64,000 nt of DNA from positions 43,987,761 to 44,051,760 of the forward strand of contig CM067592.1 in assembly GCA_034336665.1 (NCBI GenBank), written 5' to 3'. The stretch is from Luscinia megarhynchos. Its lineage: Eukaryota > Chordata > Aves > Passeriformes > Turdidae. This document shows positions 26,768 to 39,755 of this stretch, in pieces. The notes under the pieces are model-generated. The model worked only from the letters and a program-made list of their open reading frames with translations. It was not told where the DNA came from and searched no databases. The position numbers and the translations under genes were made by a program. Every line of letters starts with the position of its first letter. The stretch's first letter is position 1.

Positions 26768-27915
26768 GCATGAAATTGCAGGAGAGTTGAAGCTGGAAGA
26801 TGCCTCTGGAGATCATTTAGTCCAACATGACCCCATGAAACAGCAGGTCAAACAGACCAGGTTGATCTGAACTGTGTCCGTTCCCTGTTTCAAATACCCA
26901 AAAGAGTGAAGACTCTGTAAGTTCTCTGAGCAGTTGGTCCAGCTTGGCTGCCCTAGCTAGTAAAAAAAGCTTTTTCTGATTTTAATCAGAACTTCTTGTA
27001 TTTCTGTTTCTGTGTATTGCTTTTCATCCCTTTTCTAGTCACTACCTGAGAAAGTCACAGTCTGGCTACATTTTCTGTACTTTCCCATATCAGGTATTTT
27101 TACACATTTTTATGACCCTGCTGAGCTTTCTCCTCTTGAGAGTAAAAAAAACCTAGGGAGTTGCTTGTATGACACGTGTTTTGTTCCCACCATCATCTGT
27201 GGTGCTTCTGTGGACTTTTTTCGGCACACCTATGGCTTTTTCATGGTGGCAAGCCCAGAACTGGACCCAGGCAACCAAATGTGGATCTCACCACTGCTTA
27301 TTAGAGAGAATGGTGATCTCCCTTAAACAGCTGGAGAGGCTCTCCCTTAATGGATTCTGTTGGTCTTTGCACAGAAAGGACAATGGCTGGATGATCTCTT
27401 TCAAACTGCTTTCCCTATGGTTAGTTCCCCGTGTGACCAAAGAGCATGGTTTTATTCCTCCCCAAGTGCTGGGGAGGCATTTCCCTTCGGTGCACTTGAT
27501 GAATTTCTTGTCATTTCATTCCTTCAACCTGTTGAGGTGCCTCTGACAGCACCTCTGATGGCAGCAGACCCATCTGTTGTATCTGCCACTCTCTCAGTTC
27601 TGTATTGTGTGCAGTCTTCTGAGAGAACTCTCTGCCCCACTGCCCGGGTCATTGGTAAAGATGTTAAACAGTATCAGCCTCAGTGTCAATCTCTGTGGCT
27701 GATCACTAGTGATTGGCCTCCAGATGGACTTCCAGCTGCTGGTGGCAGCCCTGTGAGCTCAACATTTGAGCAGTTTCAAGTCCACATGAGTGTCCAGCCT
27801 GGACTGCATCCATTTGTTTGCCTGAGGAGATGCTTGAAAGTGCATGTAAAGAGAAAGTGCCTTAGATAAATATAGCCCATATATCTTAGACCAGTATGGC
27901 ATGATGGAAAAGAAA
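26768..27915 (-). mobile_element. CR1 LINE 3' portion, old copy
   Basis: The left end on the + strand resembles a reversed CR1 tail followed by the GATGCCTCTGGAGATCATTT and AGTCCAAC blocks. The right part has the reversed 3' UTR and ORF2-end signature: TTCTGTATTGTGTGCAGTCT, GTAAAGATGTTAAACAGTA, and GTGATTGGCCTCCAGATGG. It is antisense to PIGG, about 1.1 kb, highly diverged and without a usable frame. Its right end, around AAAGTGCCTTAGATA, is the same stretch seen in the copy at 38748-39755. The end coordinate is approximate. Confidence 0.82.
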
Positions 27916-30900
27916 ACAAAAGCTTTTTAAAGCAAGAGTTTTGTTTTGAAAGTGTAATGTGACAGGTTAAATGTTGTGTGTGTTGTGTTCTAAATGATGC
28001 CAAAAATTTGGGACAAACTTTTCTGGAAGGATTTACATCAGTTTTGAAGCAGCTAGAAACATCTGCCAGAAATGAGCTGTTAGAGCTATCAAGAGCTTGA
28101 TACATCTTTGCATTTGACTTGCTGTGTCAAAGGATTTTTTTCTACACCAATATTTATACAAGACCAACAGAAAATAACAGTTTCAGCTTTCTAGTGATCT
28201 TAAACTGATGTTACGGGAAAGACTGTTTTTTTTCATGATGAATGTTTTGCAGTTTCAACTACCCTTGCAATTGAGGAATTTTTTTGTTTTGTTTTTAGAA
28301 GACTGGAAGTAGTGATTTACATTTTACTTGAGTAAAAATTGTGTTTTTGCACCTCCTGCAGTTTCAGAGCATCTGCCTATGCCCCATCACTCTGCTGGCA
28401 ATTCTGACATTTCTTCTAGAAGAGGTTTCTTTGGAAATAATAACTTCCAGTATGATGCAGATTTCAGCAAACTTTAGGATATTTGAAAATTTGGTTCTGA
28501 CAAGGAATTTCTTCCACATAGACCTCTTGCTGAGTCACAGCATCCAAATCTCATAAATGAAAAATTCTCCATTGCTCTGTTTTAAGCTAGATTTCTACTT
28601 GGGTGTTTGTGCATCTCCCATCACTGTAAGATCTGGAAAATGATCTAATCTGGGTGATAGTTACTTATCAAAACTTTTGTTAGAAGCACAGCAAAGCTTT
28701 TTCCCTCATGTTGTTTCTCATGCTGCTTTGTGTGAAATAGAGCAGGTCCAGAGAAGAAGCTGCCTTTTTGTGTCCCAAAGCTTCAGCTTTGAAAATACTG
28801 TTTTGAATTAGCAATGACTAAGGAAAAATTTCAAAGAATTCTGAAGTTATTTTAGCACAGGACCCTTTAAAAATGTATCAATTTCAGAAGAACATGCTAA
28901 CAGTCTTCTAGAAATTTTTGTGTGTCTGTCCACAAAAATTAAGGTATGTGCCTATGCACGATGCCCAAGACTGATTAAAATGATGAATTGTAATAGAACA
29001 GGAAGGATTTCCTATGTTGCCTCTGTTTATTTATCTTTTTGCTTCTCTGTTTTCAGAACATCTTAGAAATGTTTCAGAAATAGAGAAATCAATTCTGCTA
29101 GTGAGAAAAGAACTTTTAAGGGTCAAGACAGATAGAATTTTCTTTCCCAAACCTTCCCTTTCACTCCTTAGAGAATAAGTTTTTGGTTCTCTTTTAAAAA
29201 TATTGTGAGTACATTTATTTTAGTTGCCTTTTTAGGATGGAGATTAGGAGTTTGACCAAAATACCCGTCTTTAGATGTCAGCTTGTTCTTTTATTCTCTG
29301 ATGAAAAAACTGTTCTGAAGGTATGGAAAGAATCAAATTGTATCATACAAGGGTAAGAGGGACTTTTTTTTTTTTTTGCTTTCACACTTGAAAGCAGTTA
29401 TCTGATATGCAGAATATTACCATGGAAGAGTAAAATGGTTGAGCTGGTAGTTCATAAATTACAGAGGCTACAAAAGTGCCTCAAAATCTAATTAATGCTC
29501 TCTCTTCAATTTGTAAATTTCTCTCAAGTTTATTCTGAGAATAGCCTTTCCAGTCTGGGTCCATATTTCCAGGGAATGGAAGGAACTTATTTCAGAAATT
29601 ATGTGTAATTTCATGCCTCTTTTATGTTGTTTTTCTCAGTGAGGCATTCTGATCTGCGTTATCTGGGAAAATAAAAAAGCTGGCAACATACAAAACCAAA
29701 TGCTTAATTTATTTCTTTAATGTATTGAAATACATTCTTCCCTTTCCTTTGAGTTCTGTCTAGAGTATGAATGACTTGTTGTAAAGGGAAAAGTTTGTAT
29801 AGCTTAAAATCAGGATTTAAATGTTTCTTTGGTTTATTAGTGACACATAATTAACGGACAATTATAACTGCTAGTCACTGAACTAACTATAGATGCAGGA
29901 TCCATACCAGACATACAACAGGTCAATTTTTACCAATATTTATGCCATTTTGTGTACCTTATTTGGAAAAAAAAATCTATCCCCTGCACTGAGACACCTG
30001 TCTCCCAAACACTTGGAGGTAACCTCTCCCCTTCAGGTATGTTTTAGTCTCTTCTCATGGCAATGCAGTTTTCCCTGTTTACTCACAATTCCTTTGACAA
30101 ATGCAGACATTGTATTCCTTAAGTAAATGATGGAAGCTGGAACTCTGGATGGATCCATACTGGTTTAGTAACAGATTTTAATTGTTTGAATAAGCCATTT
30201 GATCTTTTTTCTTTACCTTGTGGGAAAACCAGGAAGGTCTTTGCTTGGTGACAACTTTCAGATCCCTGCCTTACTTCTGTGCCTCCTAGTGATGTGACAC
30301 CATTCTTACTGAGTACAGTTCACATGTCCCAGGTTTAGCAACTACCTGTCCTGTTCATTACCATCAGTGCTGAGTTGTTACATTTTGACTGACGTAGGAA
30401 AGGGTTCTGTTTTAGACAGAGCATGTATGGTTTGTTCTCAGATACTGAATAAACATTAAGGAAATACAGCTGGGCTGTTTCTACTGGAGGAGTCCATCAA
30501 ATTCTCACCTTCAGTATTGACCTCTGTTGAGTTTGCTCTTGGTAAAACATAGTCACTTGTTTACTGCCTCAGGAGCAAGCAATACCTATGCTAGAATTGT
30601 AGGGGAGAGATGTAAAGGAAGCACAACTGTATCATTAGGTATGATGTGTACTGCTGGCATAGATTTAAATGTCTTCCTTGACTTTGTTTCTCTAAGTTTT
30701 GTGGTCACTAGAGCTGTTGCTATTAGACTGAGTCCAGAGTGATGCTGGGGTTTTAATTTCCAGACAGGCATAAAGATCTAATGTAGCATACAAAAAATAG
30801 CAGGCTTATGGTTGAAATACAAAAACTGAAAACAACTGAAATTTATTGGTGATGTAGATCACGTTGGATACTAAATTTAAACTGTCCTAACTAAATGGAG

Positions 30901-32019
30901 CAAGAGAAGAGAAATATAAATGAAATACGGAATGCTTCCATCTGGAAATAGGAGAGAGGTTTGGAGAACTACTTTTTGCACATGTCTTGGTGTGATTATG
31001 AAGTAAATAAGACTTGCTCATGTTGCTAAGCCTTTATTAAGTCTTGGTAGATGATATGGTACATATTGACTGAAGCACTAAGTCTGTCTTGCTGAGTATG
31101 GATTGTAAGTGATGGCCGTTTGAATATGATAGTAAAAATAGCCTTGTTCAGGGTAGCATATTTAATGAATGAGGCACTATTCTTTCAAAAAAGTAATGTA
31201 GAGTCCTTCGAGACTTCTCGGAAGTAGCTCTGTGAAAACTCCAAGTGTACAGAAAAAGCAAGGCTGACAGGAATGGATAGTACTTTTCATTAATCAGTTT
31301 TTATAGCTGATGAACAGGAGGGAAGAAAACAAAGCGCCTGGATGTGGACGCTAATGTTTTGATTTTGAATGTAAGTAGGAAAGAAAAAATAAGGGTGGGT
31401 TGAAAACAAATGCCTTGATCTTACATTTGGTTTTGTTTTCTACACTTTGTCTGTGTCTCAACCATGAGTTCGTCTCCTGTCTCAGAGTTTAGTTAGCAGA
31501 CTTCAGGGTCATGTCGTTGATTGAGAGAGGAGCTGATGGGAGAAAAGCAGAGGGAGGGGCCTGGTCTTTCCATTCTGGTTGTGCTTTAATCTTATGCTTT
31601 ACTGCCTGTGTTGTATCCCAGCAGTGTAAGTATGTGTGTGTGCAGTATGTATTTGTGCAGTATGTGTGTGCTTGTCTCTTTATCTGCCCTGGACCTGGAC
31701 CTGGTGGCTGGGCTTTCTGGCCTAATCTTGGACTTGCCTTTCACTAGAGACTTGCAAGCTCTGGGCTGCAGCTAGCCCTGATCACTGTCTCTGGATCCAG
31801 CCCTGACCTGGACGTGCCACTGAAGAGCACTGATTTACTTCTCTCACCTGACTTGTTTTCACACGCATTTCCCAGCTTACCTTCCTTTGCGGAACCAAAG
31901 GAGGTCCCTTTCTGCTCTCTGGTAATTTGGATCTAAAAGGCAAATTTGTTAAACAGTTGTAAATTAAATGGGAAGACTATGTGTGATGTCATTTTTCCAG
32001 CATTTTAGCAGGATTTCTG
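27916..32019 (+). other. PIGG intron E-F, middle part
   Basis: A 4.1-kb AT-rich stretch. It contains a poly-T run at about 29367-29381 and a TGTG-rich patch at 31626-31676 with repeated GCAGTATGT words. No gene was supported. Confidence 0.65.
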
Positions 32020-32112
32020 TGAATAGTAAGCAGAGGAAAAGGTTGCTCACACAGGTTGTGCTGTCTTCATGCTTGGAGGTTTTTAGAGATTGTCTGGATA
32101 AAGTGCCATCTT
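32020..32112 (+). mobile_element. Probable short CR1 3'-end remnant
   Basis: The stretch GGTTGCTCACACAGGTTGTG followed by CATGCTTGGAGGTTTTTAGA and GTCTGGATAAAGT resembles the CR1 3' region that normally reads as a short block about 100 bp before the tail. It is small and diverged, so this call is tentative. Confidence 0.5.
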
Positions 32113-32817
32113 ATTAATGTGAAACTACGTAAGCCCAGTTTGTTTTCTCGTCTGGTTTAAGTAATTAAGGTCTTTGCTTTATTTATCACTTTGTGTGAAT
32201 TGATGAAGTGAAGCAAAGTTTAAAATACTCCAGTATTGTCAAAAATAGATTAAATTAATACATTTAATCAGAATACTACATATATTATTGCAAGCCTGAG
32301 AATCTCTTGATGAATTATGCAATGAGCTTGAATAATTTATTTTCTCCTAAGCCCTGAGTTGTCCACATCTTATAACTCAGCAGTCATTTCCCAAAAGTAT
32401 GTTGTATCTTTATCATTACTATTTGTCCTTAAAATGCAGTGAGAATAGAAATAAATAACTCGTTTGTGCTCTCTTTAATAAACCAACTCCTAAAAAACTT
32501 ATTTTGCAGTAAATATTGCTAAAAATATTTTTGTTTCCTTGCATGAAGGCTCATAAATGAACAAAAATTCCATGTATTTATTTATTTATTAGTCCTTGTG
32601 GGGTTTTGTTGCCATGCTTAGAGCAGTATACCTGTGGAATGGGAGAAAGAAAATATAGTTCCACTTTCTGGTGGTTTTTGTCACTGGAGGAAACCAGAAG
32701 AAGTTTGTACATTTTTAGAATCATTTATATCTAATTCCTCTCACCTTTAAGTTAAGAGATGGAGTGAGTGACATTTTAAAGTGACTTTAACTTTTTCTTG
32801 TTATAATTTCAAGGTAT
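32113..32817 (+). other. PIGG intron E-F, short unique stretch
   Basis: AT-rich sequence with a (TTTA)n patch at about 32576-32592. Nothing else was recognised. Confidence 0.6.
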
Positions 32818-32980
32818 AGTAGAATAATTTATCTTGGAAAAGACTTCACCAGGCTCACAGTTCAGTCCCATTTTCAGAACAGTGTCAGCTGTGAAGTCAA
32901 ATGAGATGGCTCAGGGTCTTGAAACCTCTAAGATCTGTCTGGAGGCAGCAGAACCTTTCTTGCCAACCTTTTCTGAAATA
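32818..32980 (-). mobile_element. CR1-like 3'-end fragment
   Basis: On the + strand the order CTTGGAAAAGACTTCACCAG, AGTTCAGTCC, GATGGCTCAGGGTCTTGAAA, then GGCAGCAGAACCTTTCTTGC follows the reversed 3' end of an avian CR1 subfamily. About 160 bp remain, strongly diverged, antisense to PIGG. Confidence 0.65.
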
Positions 32981-35391
32981 CTAGAGTGATATGTTAAAAT
33001 AAAAGGAGGCACTTTGAATTGTCAGTTATTTATTGTCTGGAATATTAGAATTTATAGCTATGAAAATTTAGTGTAAATACATGAATTTGTCTTGGAGAAA
33101 GATAACTAATGTGAAGCAAAAATGCTTCTTACTACTCACTAGGGCTCTTCCAGTATCCAGTAGTATCCGTGAGGCTCAGCAGATTCATGGTAGGAGCAAG
33201 ATGTTTGGACATTTCACAGTGTGATTGGAGTTGTGTGAGGATCCAAATGTGTGCATCCTTGTCTACAGCTATGTTACTTTGAACAAAGTCAAAGACAGAT
33301 GTGGGGAAGGGACTTGAGGGGCTGAGGAGGAGAACCTGTTCCTTCCTCCAGGTTCCTTACGTGCCCTGACTACCTTCCAAAAGGAAGTACATCTTTTTGC
33401 TTGCACTGGTTCTGCAGGACCAGCGGTATGTGCTGCAGCGCTACATTTATTCTTGTTTCTTCTCACATGCAGTGGCATGGGGAGTTGCCCCAAGTTGCCA
33501 AAGATGAGCCATGTGCATGTGCATGTGGATTAAATAGCATAAAGAGACCTTTCAGCTCCTCATGACATGAGCAGGAAGGATCTCCTGATGTCTCAGCTTT
33601 TCTATTCTGCACACATCATGCAGAGAAGGGGAATGAAAAATAAGTATATGTGGTGGGAGAAAGACCTGCTGCTATACCCATCTATATCTGTTAAACCTGG
33701 GGAGTAGCCTTATTTTACAGCTTTCTTTTCCAGTCTCATATTACAGGTTCTAGAGCACAGACATGCTTTTTTTTTAAAGCTGCTTGTCAGTAGTCGTGCT
33801 TTGCTTTGCTCCTGGCATTGCTGGACATTACACTAAATTCATAACAATTATTTATTATACTGATGCAGTGATTTACTACACTGGTGCATGATGAAAGTCA
33901 AAATGAGGAAGACTAACAGTCATAATTCAAGATTTTTCTACTTTATGATATCTCAGTAAAATCCATACCATACAGCCCTCTTACAGCCTCAGGCTCCCCT
34001 TACATTCTGAAATATCCTCATGGTGGGATTGATGGGGATGGTGACTATTTAGAATGAGCTCTAAATGGTTCCATCAACATAGATGCCTTTTTTCCTCTTA
34101 GATTTTAGAGCTGCCTCAGTAGCAGGTTTTTTTGCTGGTGCCTAGTTAGTTATGTACCTAAAATAGCTGCCTGTCTTTTGTGCTTCCCTGTGTGTTCTGG
34201 GCTTTGTGACAGAAGTGTGTGTTTAATGATAGCACTTCCTTGCTGGGGTAACTTGCAGTTTAAGAGAATTGCAGTCACTAAGGTGATCTGGGGTCAGGTT
34301 TGAGGGAAATGGGAGCCACCACTCCTCATATGCTCTGCAGGGATTGAGTCTAAGGCTATTGGTGGTGGCAGGCCTTGCATTAGTGTTGTTCTGGGATTCT
34401 GTAAGTGGAAAAAGATGGTTTGATGGCTATTAGAATATCAGTGCTGTAGAAACTGATCGGTTGCTCAAGGTACAGCAAGAATATCTTAGAGCTTTCTCTA
34501 GTCTGAGGAAACCTATCTCTGACCTGTTAATTTGAGAAATATTCTGCCTTAATCATAGGGAGTGTTTGTTGCTTTGGGGGTAAAGTTAGGTACTTTTGGA
34601 TTTTCAGTGGAAAACACTTCCTTCAATTTTACACTATTCCTTGTTATTTAGTGGTCCTGGTCACTGGAAAAGAAAACTTGATAAAACATACTAGACTTTG
34701 ACAGCTTTTGATACTTTAATTGCAGTATGTTCTTTCTGTTTTTCTCTTGGTAGGTTTAAATGCCTTTTATTGATGATTCAGGCTATCTAGACTGACTTCT
34801 GGTCTATTTCAATGCAATCTTATATGGTGTAGAGATTTGAGAAGGAGAAACCTCTCTGAATTTGACTGTCCTAATCTGTTTACATGCAGTAACTTGTGCC
34901 ATGAGGCAGGCAGGTGGGCGATGTAATGTTCCATTACAGCTCTAAATTAGAGTCCTGCTGTCTCTAAAGGCAAAAAGTATTTATTTCCTAGGGTAATTTT
35001 AGGCAGCAGACCTAAAATCTTGTGTTTGAACCTTCTGTGATGAAAAATGCATCTTTTTCATTAATGTGTCTGAAATCAGCAAGTGGAGGTGTTTATTTTA
35101 AATTCTTTTTTTTAAATGCAACTTATTAAACAATAGGCATGTTAATTTGCAGACAAAATAACACTCGCAAGATAACATGCTGTTTATGCTTTTGTTAATC
35201 TGCAAATTCTAATTAGAAGCACTTGTTTGGTAAGCTGTTTTGTTGAAATTCAGATGTAAAGATTATAGCTGTACTGTAAAGCAATTTAAAGAGTAAGTCC
35301 TTAAGGAGTTCAATAATTAATATTATTCTAATGTATTTTAAATTTGTCTTTGGAAGTATTCGGATATTTACTATTTTATCCCTATTTTCAG
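32981..35391 (+). other. PIGG intron E-F, last part
   Basis: AT-rich unique sequence ending in the CCTATTTTCAG acceptor of exon F. No gene or recognisable repeat was seen. Confidence 0.7.
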
Positions 35392-35555
35392 GGAAATTCA
35401 AATGGCATTGCTACTGTGGACATTTCAGCAGGTTTTGTGGGACTAGACAGCTATGTGGAGATACCAGCTATCTTCCTCACAGCATTTGCAACATACGCAG
35501 GACCTTTCCTTTGGGCCATCCATCTGCTGTGCTACTTGAGTTCTGAAGTTAGCAG
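35392..35555 (+). CDS. PIGG: PIGG penultimate exon F
   Basis: This 164-nt exon enters in phase 0 directly after the FYFQ codon of exon E, giving FYFQGNSNGIATVDISAGFV, a highly conserved PIGG segment. It continues GLDSYVEIPAIFLTAFATYA and the membrane span AGPFLWAIHLLCYLSSE. It ends after two bases of an Arg/Ser codon (AG). The acceptor is TTTTCAG. The donor is GTAAAA at 35556, somewhat weaker than the other donors because it lacks G at +5. One more exon, encoding the last span and C-terminus, is expected but is not present up to 64000. Confidence 0.95.
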
Positions 35556-38500
35556 GTAAAAATTTTTGAATTAAAGTAAGGCTCCTCTATGCAGATGTAA
35601 ATACCATCCATAGAGTGTGTGTTTTTTCAAAGAAAATTTTGTTTACATAATCTTTTTCCCTGAAAGTTAATTCTGTGTTAAAAAAAATGCATGTTTCTTT
35701 TTTCAGTATAAGTTTGTATCACCTGACTCTTCCAGTTCCATTTTATCTGCAGAAGTTTTGCTTTGGGAATATACATGTACATTTTACTAATTTTGTTTCT
35801 TAATGAGTTCTCAGTTTGCTGTGCTAAACTACTTCAAATTTTATTTATTTTTTTTTTATGACAGCATGTTCTGCCTAAAACCATTTTTCTTGAAATCTTT
35901 TTAAGTTAGAGGCCTGAAAAGGGCTTTTTAAACTATTAGAATAGAACTCAAACTTAACTAACATGGTGTTCTTTGAATGTCCTTCTTTGACATGCAAAGT
36001 TTTATAAACAAAACATACTAACATTATTGTATGTTACTGGTTATTGCAGTCATTTGTAGCTAAAATATTTGTACTTCTCTGGGTATCTTGTTTGGTGAAT
36101 GAGTTAAAGTAAAATGAATTATTTCATTGGAATTTTAAGAAGACAGTTGTAAAATACTAATGTAATTTAAGAGTGTGCTTATAAAATCCAATTGGACTCT
36201 CTCATTATTCATGGTATTTAAACTGAGCATTACAATATGCTAAATTAGAGGAGTTGTGAATTCCATATTGTATCATATCAATACACAAATGCCAAAACTT
36301 TATATACTTCCACAGAATTAAGATTTGACAGTGACTGAATTCTTACCATCTCAGAGTCTTTTCTCTGTTATCTACCTTTTTTTTCAGTGATGAAAAAAAT
36401 ATTGCATTAGGCTTGGCAGGTGGGATTTTAGACAGTATTTAGTATATCACAACTTTGTGCCTTAGGCATTGTCAACCTCAGTAAACCTCTGACTCCCTTT
36501 TAGCTATAGAATGTCATCTGGTCTCACCCTTTCAGTGATTTTTGTTTTCTGGCTTCTCTCTTCTCTTTTTGATTCTTTGTTTTGGGTTTTGCCTACACAG
36601 TGTACTTGTGGCTCAGTTGTGTTCATTAAAGGCGTAAGGAGATGGGATCACCAGCTGACCAAGCTGCACAGACCAATGGAGGTTTTTGAGCCAGGGAGGA
36701 CCTGTTCTAGCAGACTAAATTTGTGCACAGTCACTGTGCCCGTTGTTCTGGATTAACAGGCTCCTTTAACAGGTTTTCACAGTGATTAACCTTTGTTCAC
36801 TGATTTGCCTGTCTGCTACATGGCTCTCTAAAGATGTCTAGCAGTCTCTACTTGGTTGCTGTGGGTTTATGCAGACCAATGCTGGGCCATTGTATTGATC
36901 TACTCATGCACTCCTTAGTATAAATTGAGACTCAATGTAGAACCTTATTTCTTAGTCTGAGGCCAGCTGCCTTAGTCTTTAGTCTTAAATAGATTGATAC
37001 AGTCTAAGTATTGGTGTTTGAGTATAATACTACTGAAAGCCAGGCTTTTCTATGTTCATTCTGGTATTTTTTTGCTTCAGGAGGAGTAGATGTGGAGTAC
37101 ACTAATTATTGATGTCTTGATTTTTGTAACCCCAGAAAGCCCTTTCTTGAATTTTCCTTATTACCTATTGACTTGACACCAAACTGATTTTAACTCTGTT
37201 TCTAATGCTCCCCAGTTTAGTTTTAGTTACTGCTTTGCTCAATCAATACATTTTTCCGGTATCCAAACTCCTCAGGTTTTCTCTGTTCTTTCAGCTCTGT
37301 TTAACAAAAGAACGAGCATGTACATGTAAAAAGTTTTGCTACTTGTCTTCTTGTAAATATGTGACCCATGAATCTGGGTATTGCTTGCATTCTATGAATG
37401 TCCTGTTTTTCCCAATTCCTTTATACCTCTGCTGTGATTGTTTTTTTAAATAGCGCTGTGCCGTTTAACAGTTCACATATGTGTCTCCGCCATGTTGGGG
37501 TTTTTTTGTGGCCCCACTCTCCATTCTTCATTGTCACACTGTAGGTGCTTTGGAACTGACACTTTTTGCTTGAGCTTGGAGGATTCTGATCAGTGTAGAG
37601 AGCACTGCTTTGGCAGCATTGTCTGGGGCAGGAGAAGAAAAAAAAAATTAAAGAACTTCAGTTTTATTGTTGTTTAAAACCTAGACTGCAGACTGTGATG
37701 AACACTAACATACAATGAAGAGAAAGTGGTAACATACTGCATGTTTTTTGAAAGCTCTTCTAACAAAATAACAAAAAACTTTTGGTGACAATATCTTTGA
37801 GTATCTGTACTTGTTTTATGTTGCTTCAAATAATATGCATCTACAGTAGTGTTGGTTGTTGTTCTGATGTTTTCCTGGTTGAATTTTTGCAGATTAAATC
37901 TCAGCTAGTAGTGTTGCCAGGTACAATGCTGGCTTAACCTGCTCTCAAGTGGGTAGCTATGGTCTGTAACACCCACATCACTTATGTAAGTAGATTCCAT
38001 CAAGCAGCTTGTGTCTGTAGACATTTTAAGGTTCATTTGGGCCAACTGGTAAGGCTGTTTTCTCAATGAAACACTACATAAATATGGACTGGAATCTCTA
38101 GCTGCTGGGACATGCTTAAATTGATATGTAAATCTGCTCTGTACGTTAATGTTAATATAGCCCCAGAACTTGGGCTATATTATTTTTATTTTATTCTTGT
38201 GCTTTGCCATTGCTGTCCAAATGATTCTTATTACTTGCTTGTTACTCCTTGGAACCAAAGCTGAAACTGCAGAAGGCAGGAGGTTGGATGCTTCACTTAT
38301 TAAGTGTGTGGGGGACTGAACATTTTTTAAAAAAGTGCTAGATGCTTCATAATGTTCTTTATAAAAGCTTCCTATTAACAGCTTTATAGCAATGTGCCTT
38401 GGTCAGTGAAATTCAAACCCCTAGTTTTTCACGTGGTCCTGAGAGCAAGATGAAAATGTGCCCGGAACCACTCAGCAGTGTCATTCTTAGCAGAGAGCCT

Positions 38501-38747
38501 TGCAGTCTGCAGCCTCTTTAAGAGCTGTTGCATCTGAGGAGGTTGGCCTGGATAGGAAAGCCTGACTCCACGGCTGTTGTTAATTTCAGCCACTTAGCAG
38601 AGCCCATGTAATTTACAGCTGCATCGGTTGGGTTGGCTTACCAGAGCTTTTTGCTGAAATTCTTTAAAGCTGTGTTATGTTGGGCATCACTGCCTAGGGG
38701 CAAGTATCCATACATACTCTACCTTCTTTTGGCACTTTGCATTTATG
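35556..38747 (+). other. Last PIGG intron, first part
   Basis: AT-rich unique sequence. Several short open frames, none recognised. A search by eye for the terminal PIGG exon (span plus C-terminus) was negative here. Confidence 0.65.
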
Positions 38748-39755
38748 AAACCACAGAATACTTCAGTCTGGAGTCCAGCCTTCCTGCACAAAGGAGAGTC
38801 AGTCAGAGCCAGCCGAGATACTCCAGGGTCTTCTTGAGCAACCTGTTCCAGCACCTGGAGTTAAACAGTTGTTCACTGGTGTTTAAGGGGAATTTGTTGT
38901 ATATTGTTCATCCTTTCACTGAGCACCAGTGAGAAGAGTCTGAGTATGTCTTCTTCACTTCTGCCCATGAGACATTTATTAGCATTGGTGAGAACCCTGT
39001 CAAACTTTCTCTGCTCAAGGTTAAATAGTCCCGGCTTTCTCAGACTCTCATGCTCCAATCCCTGAGACATCTCTGTGATCCTTCAGTGCCTTTGCTCCAA
39101 TACACTGATGTCTGTCTTGTACTGGGGGCCCCAAAACTGGATCCAGAACTCTAGATGTGATCACACAACTGCTCAACAGAGAAGGAAGATCATCTCCTTC
39201 AACCTGCTGGCTCCATTTTTGCACTACAGCTCTGTATTGGTTCATGAGAACATTGCTTGCCTGTGCTCAACTAACTGCTTTCCAGATGGTCAGCCCCAAG
39301 CCTGTTCAGATGCATGGTGCAGAATTTGGTGTCTCCCTTTGTTAAACATTTTGAGTTTCTTGTCAGTCCATTTCTCCATCTGCCAAGACGTACGTGACCC
39401 ATCTGCAGACCCAGCTCTTGCACAGACTATTCCTCCTAGATCTATTGTGTGGAGATTTGCTGAGGGGGCACTGCCCCATCACCTAGTTCATTAGTGAAGG
39501 CATTAAGCAGTTCTGGCCCCTGTGTGACCTCCTGTGGTTGATCACTGGTGACTGGCCTTCAGATGGAATTTCTGCAGCATCTCAATAGTTTTTCAGTTCA
39601 CCTTAATGTCCACTTTTCCTGGCCTAGACTGCATCAGTTTGCCTGTGGAGATGTGATGAGAGACATTAAGAGCCTACTTGTGAGATGAAAGTGCCTTAGA
39701 TACATGTAGACCATATGCATTTTGCTGGTATGATAAGGTGGAATAGAAGATAAGG
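38748..39755 (-). mobile_element. CR1 LINE 3' portion, old copy
   Basis: On the + strand it starts AAACCACAGAATACTTCAG, a reversed CR1 tail. It contains AACCTGTTCCAGCACCTGGA, CAGACTCTCATGCTCCAATC, GGGGCCCCAAAACTGGATCC, TTAGTGAAGGCATTAAGCAG and GGTTGATCACTGGTGACTGG, all reversed CR1 3' UTR blocks. It is antisense to PIGG and about 1 kb. It ends on the right with AAAGTGCCTTAGATACATGT, parallel to the copy ending near 27915. No intact frame remains. Confidence 0.87.
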
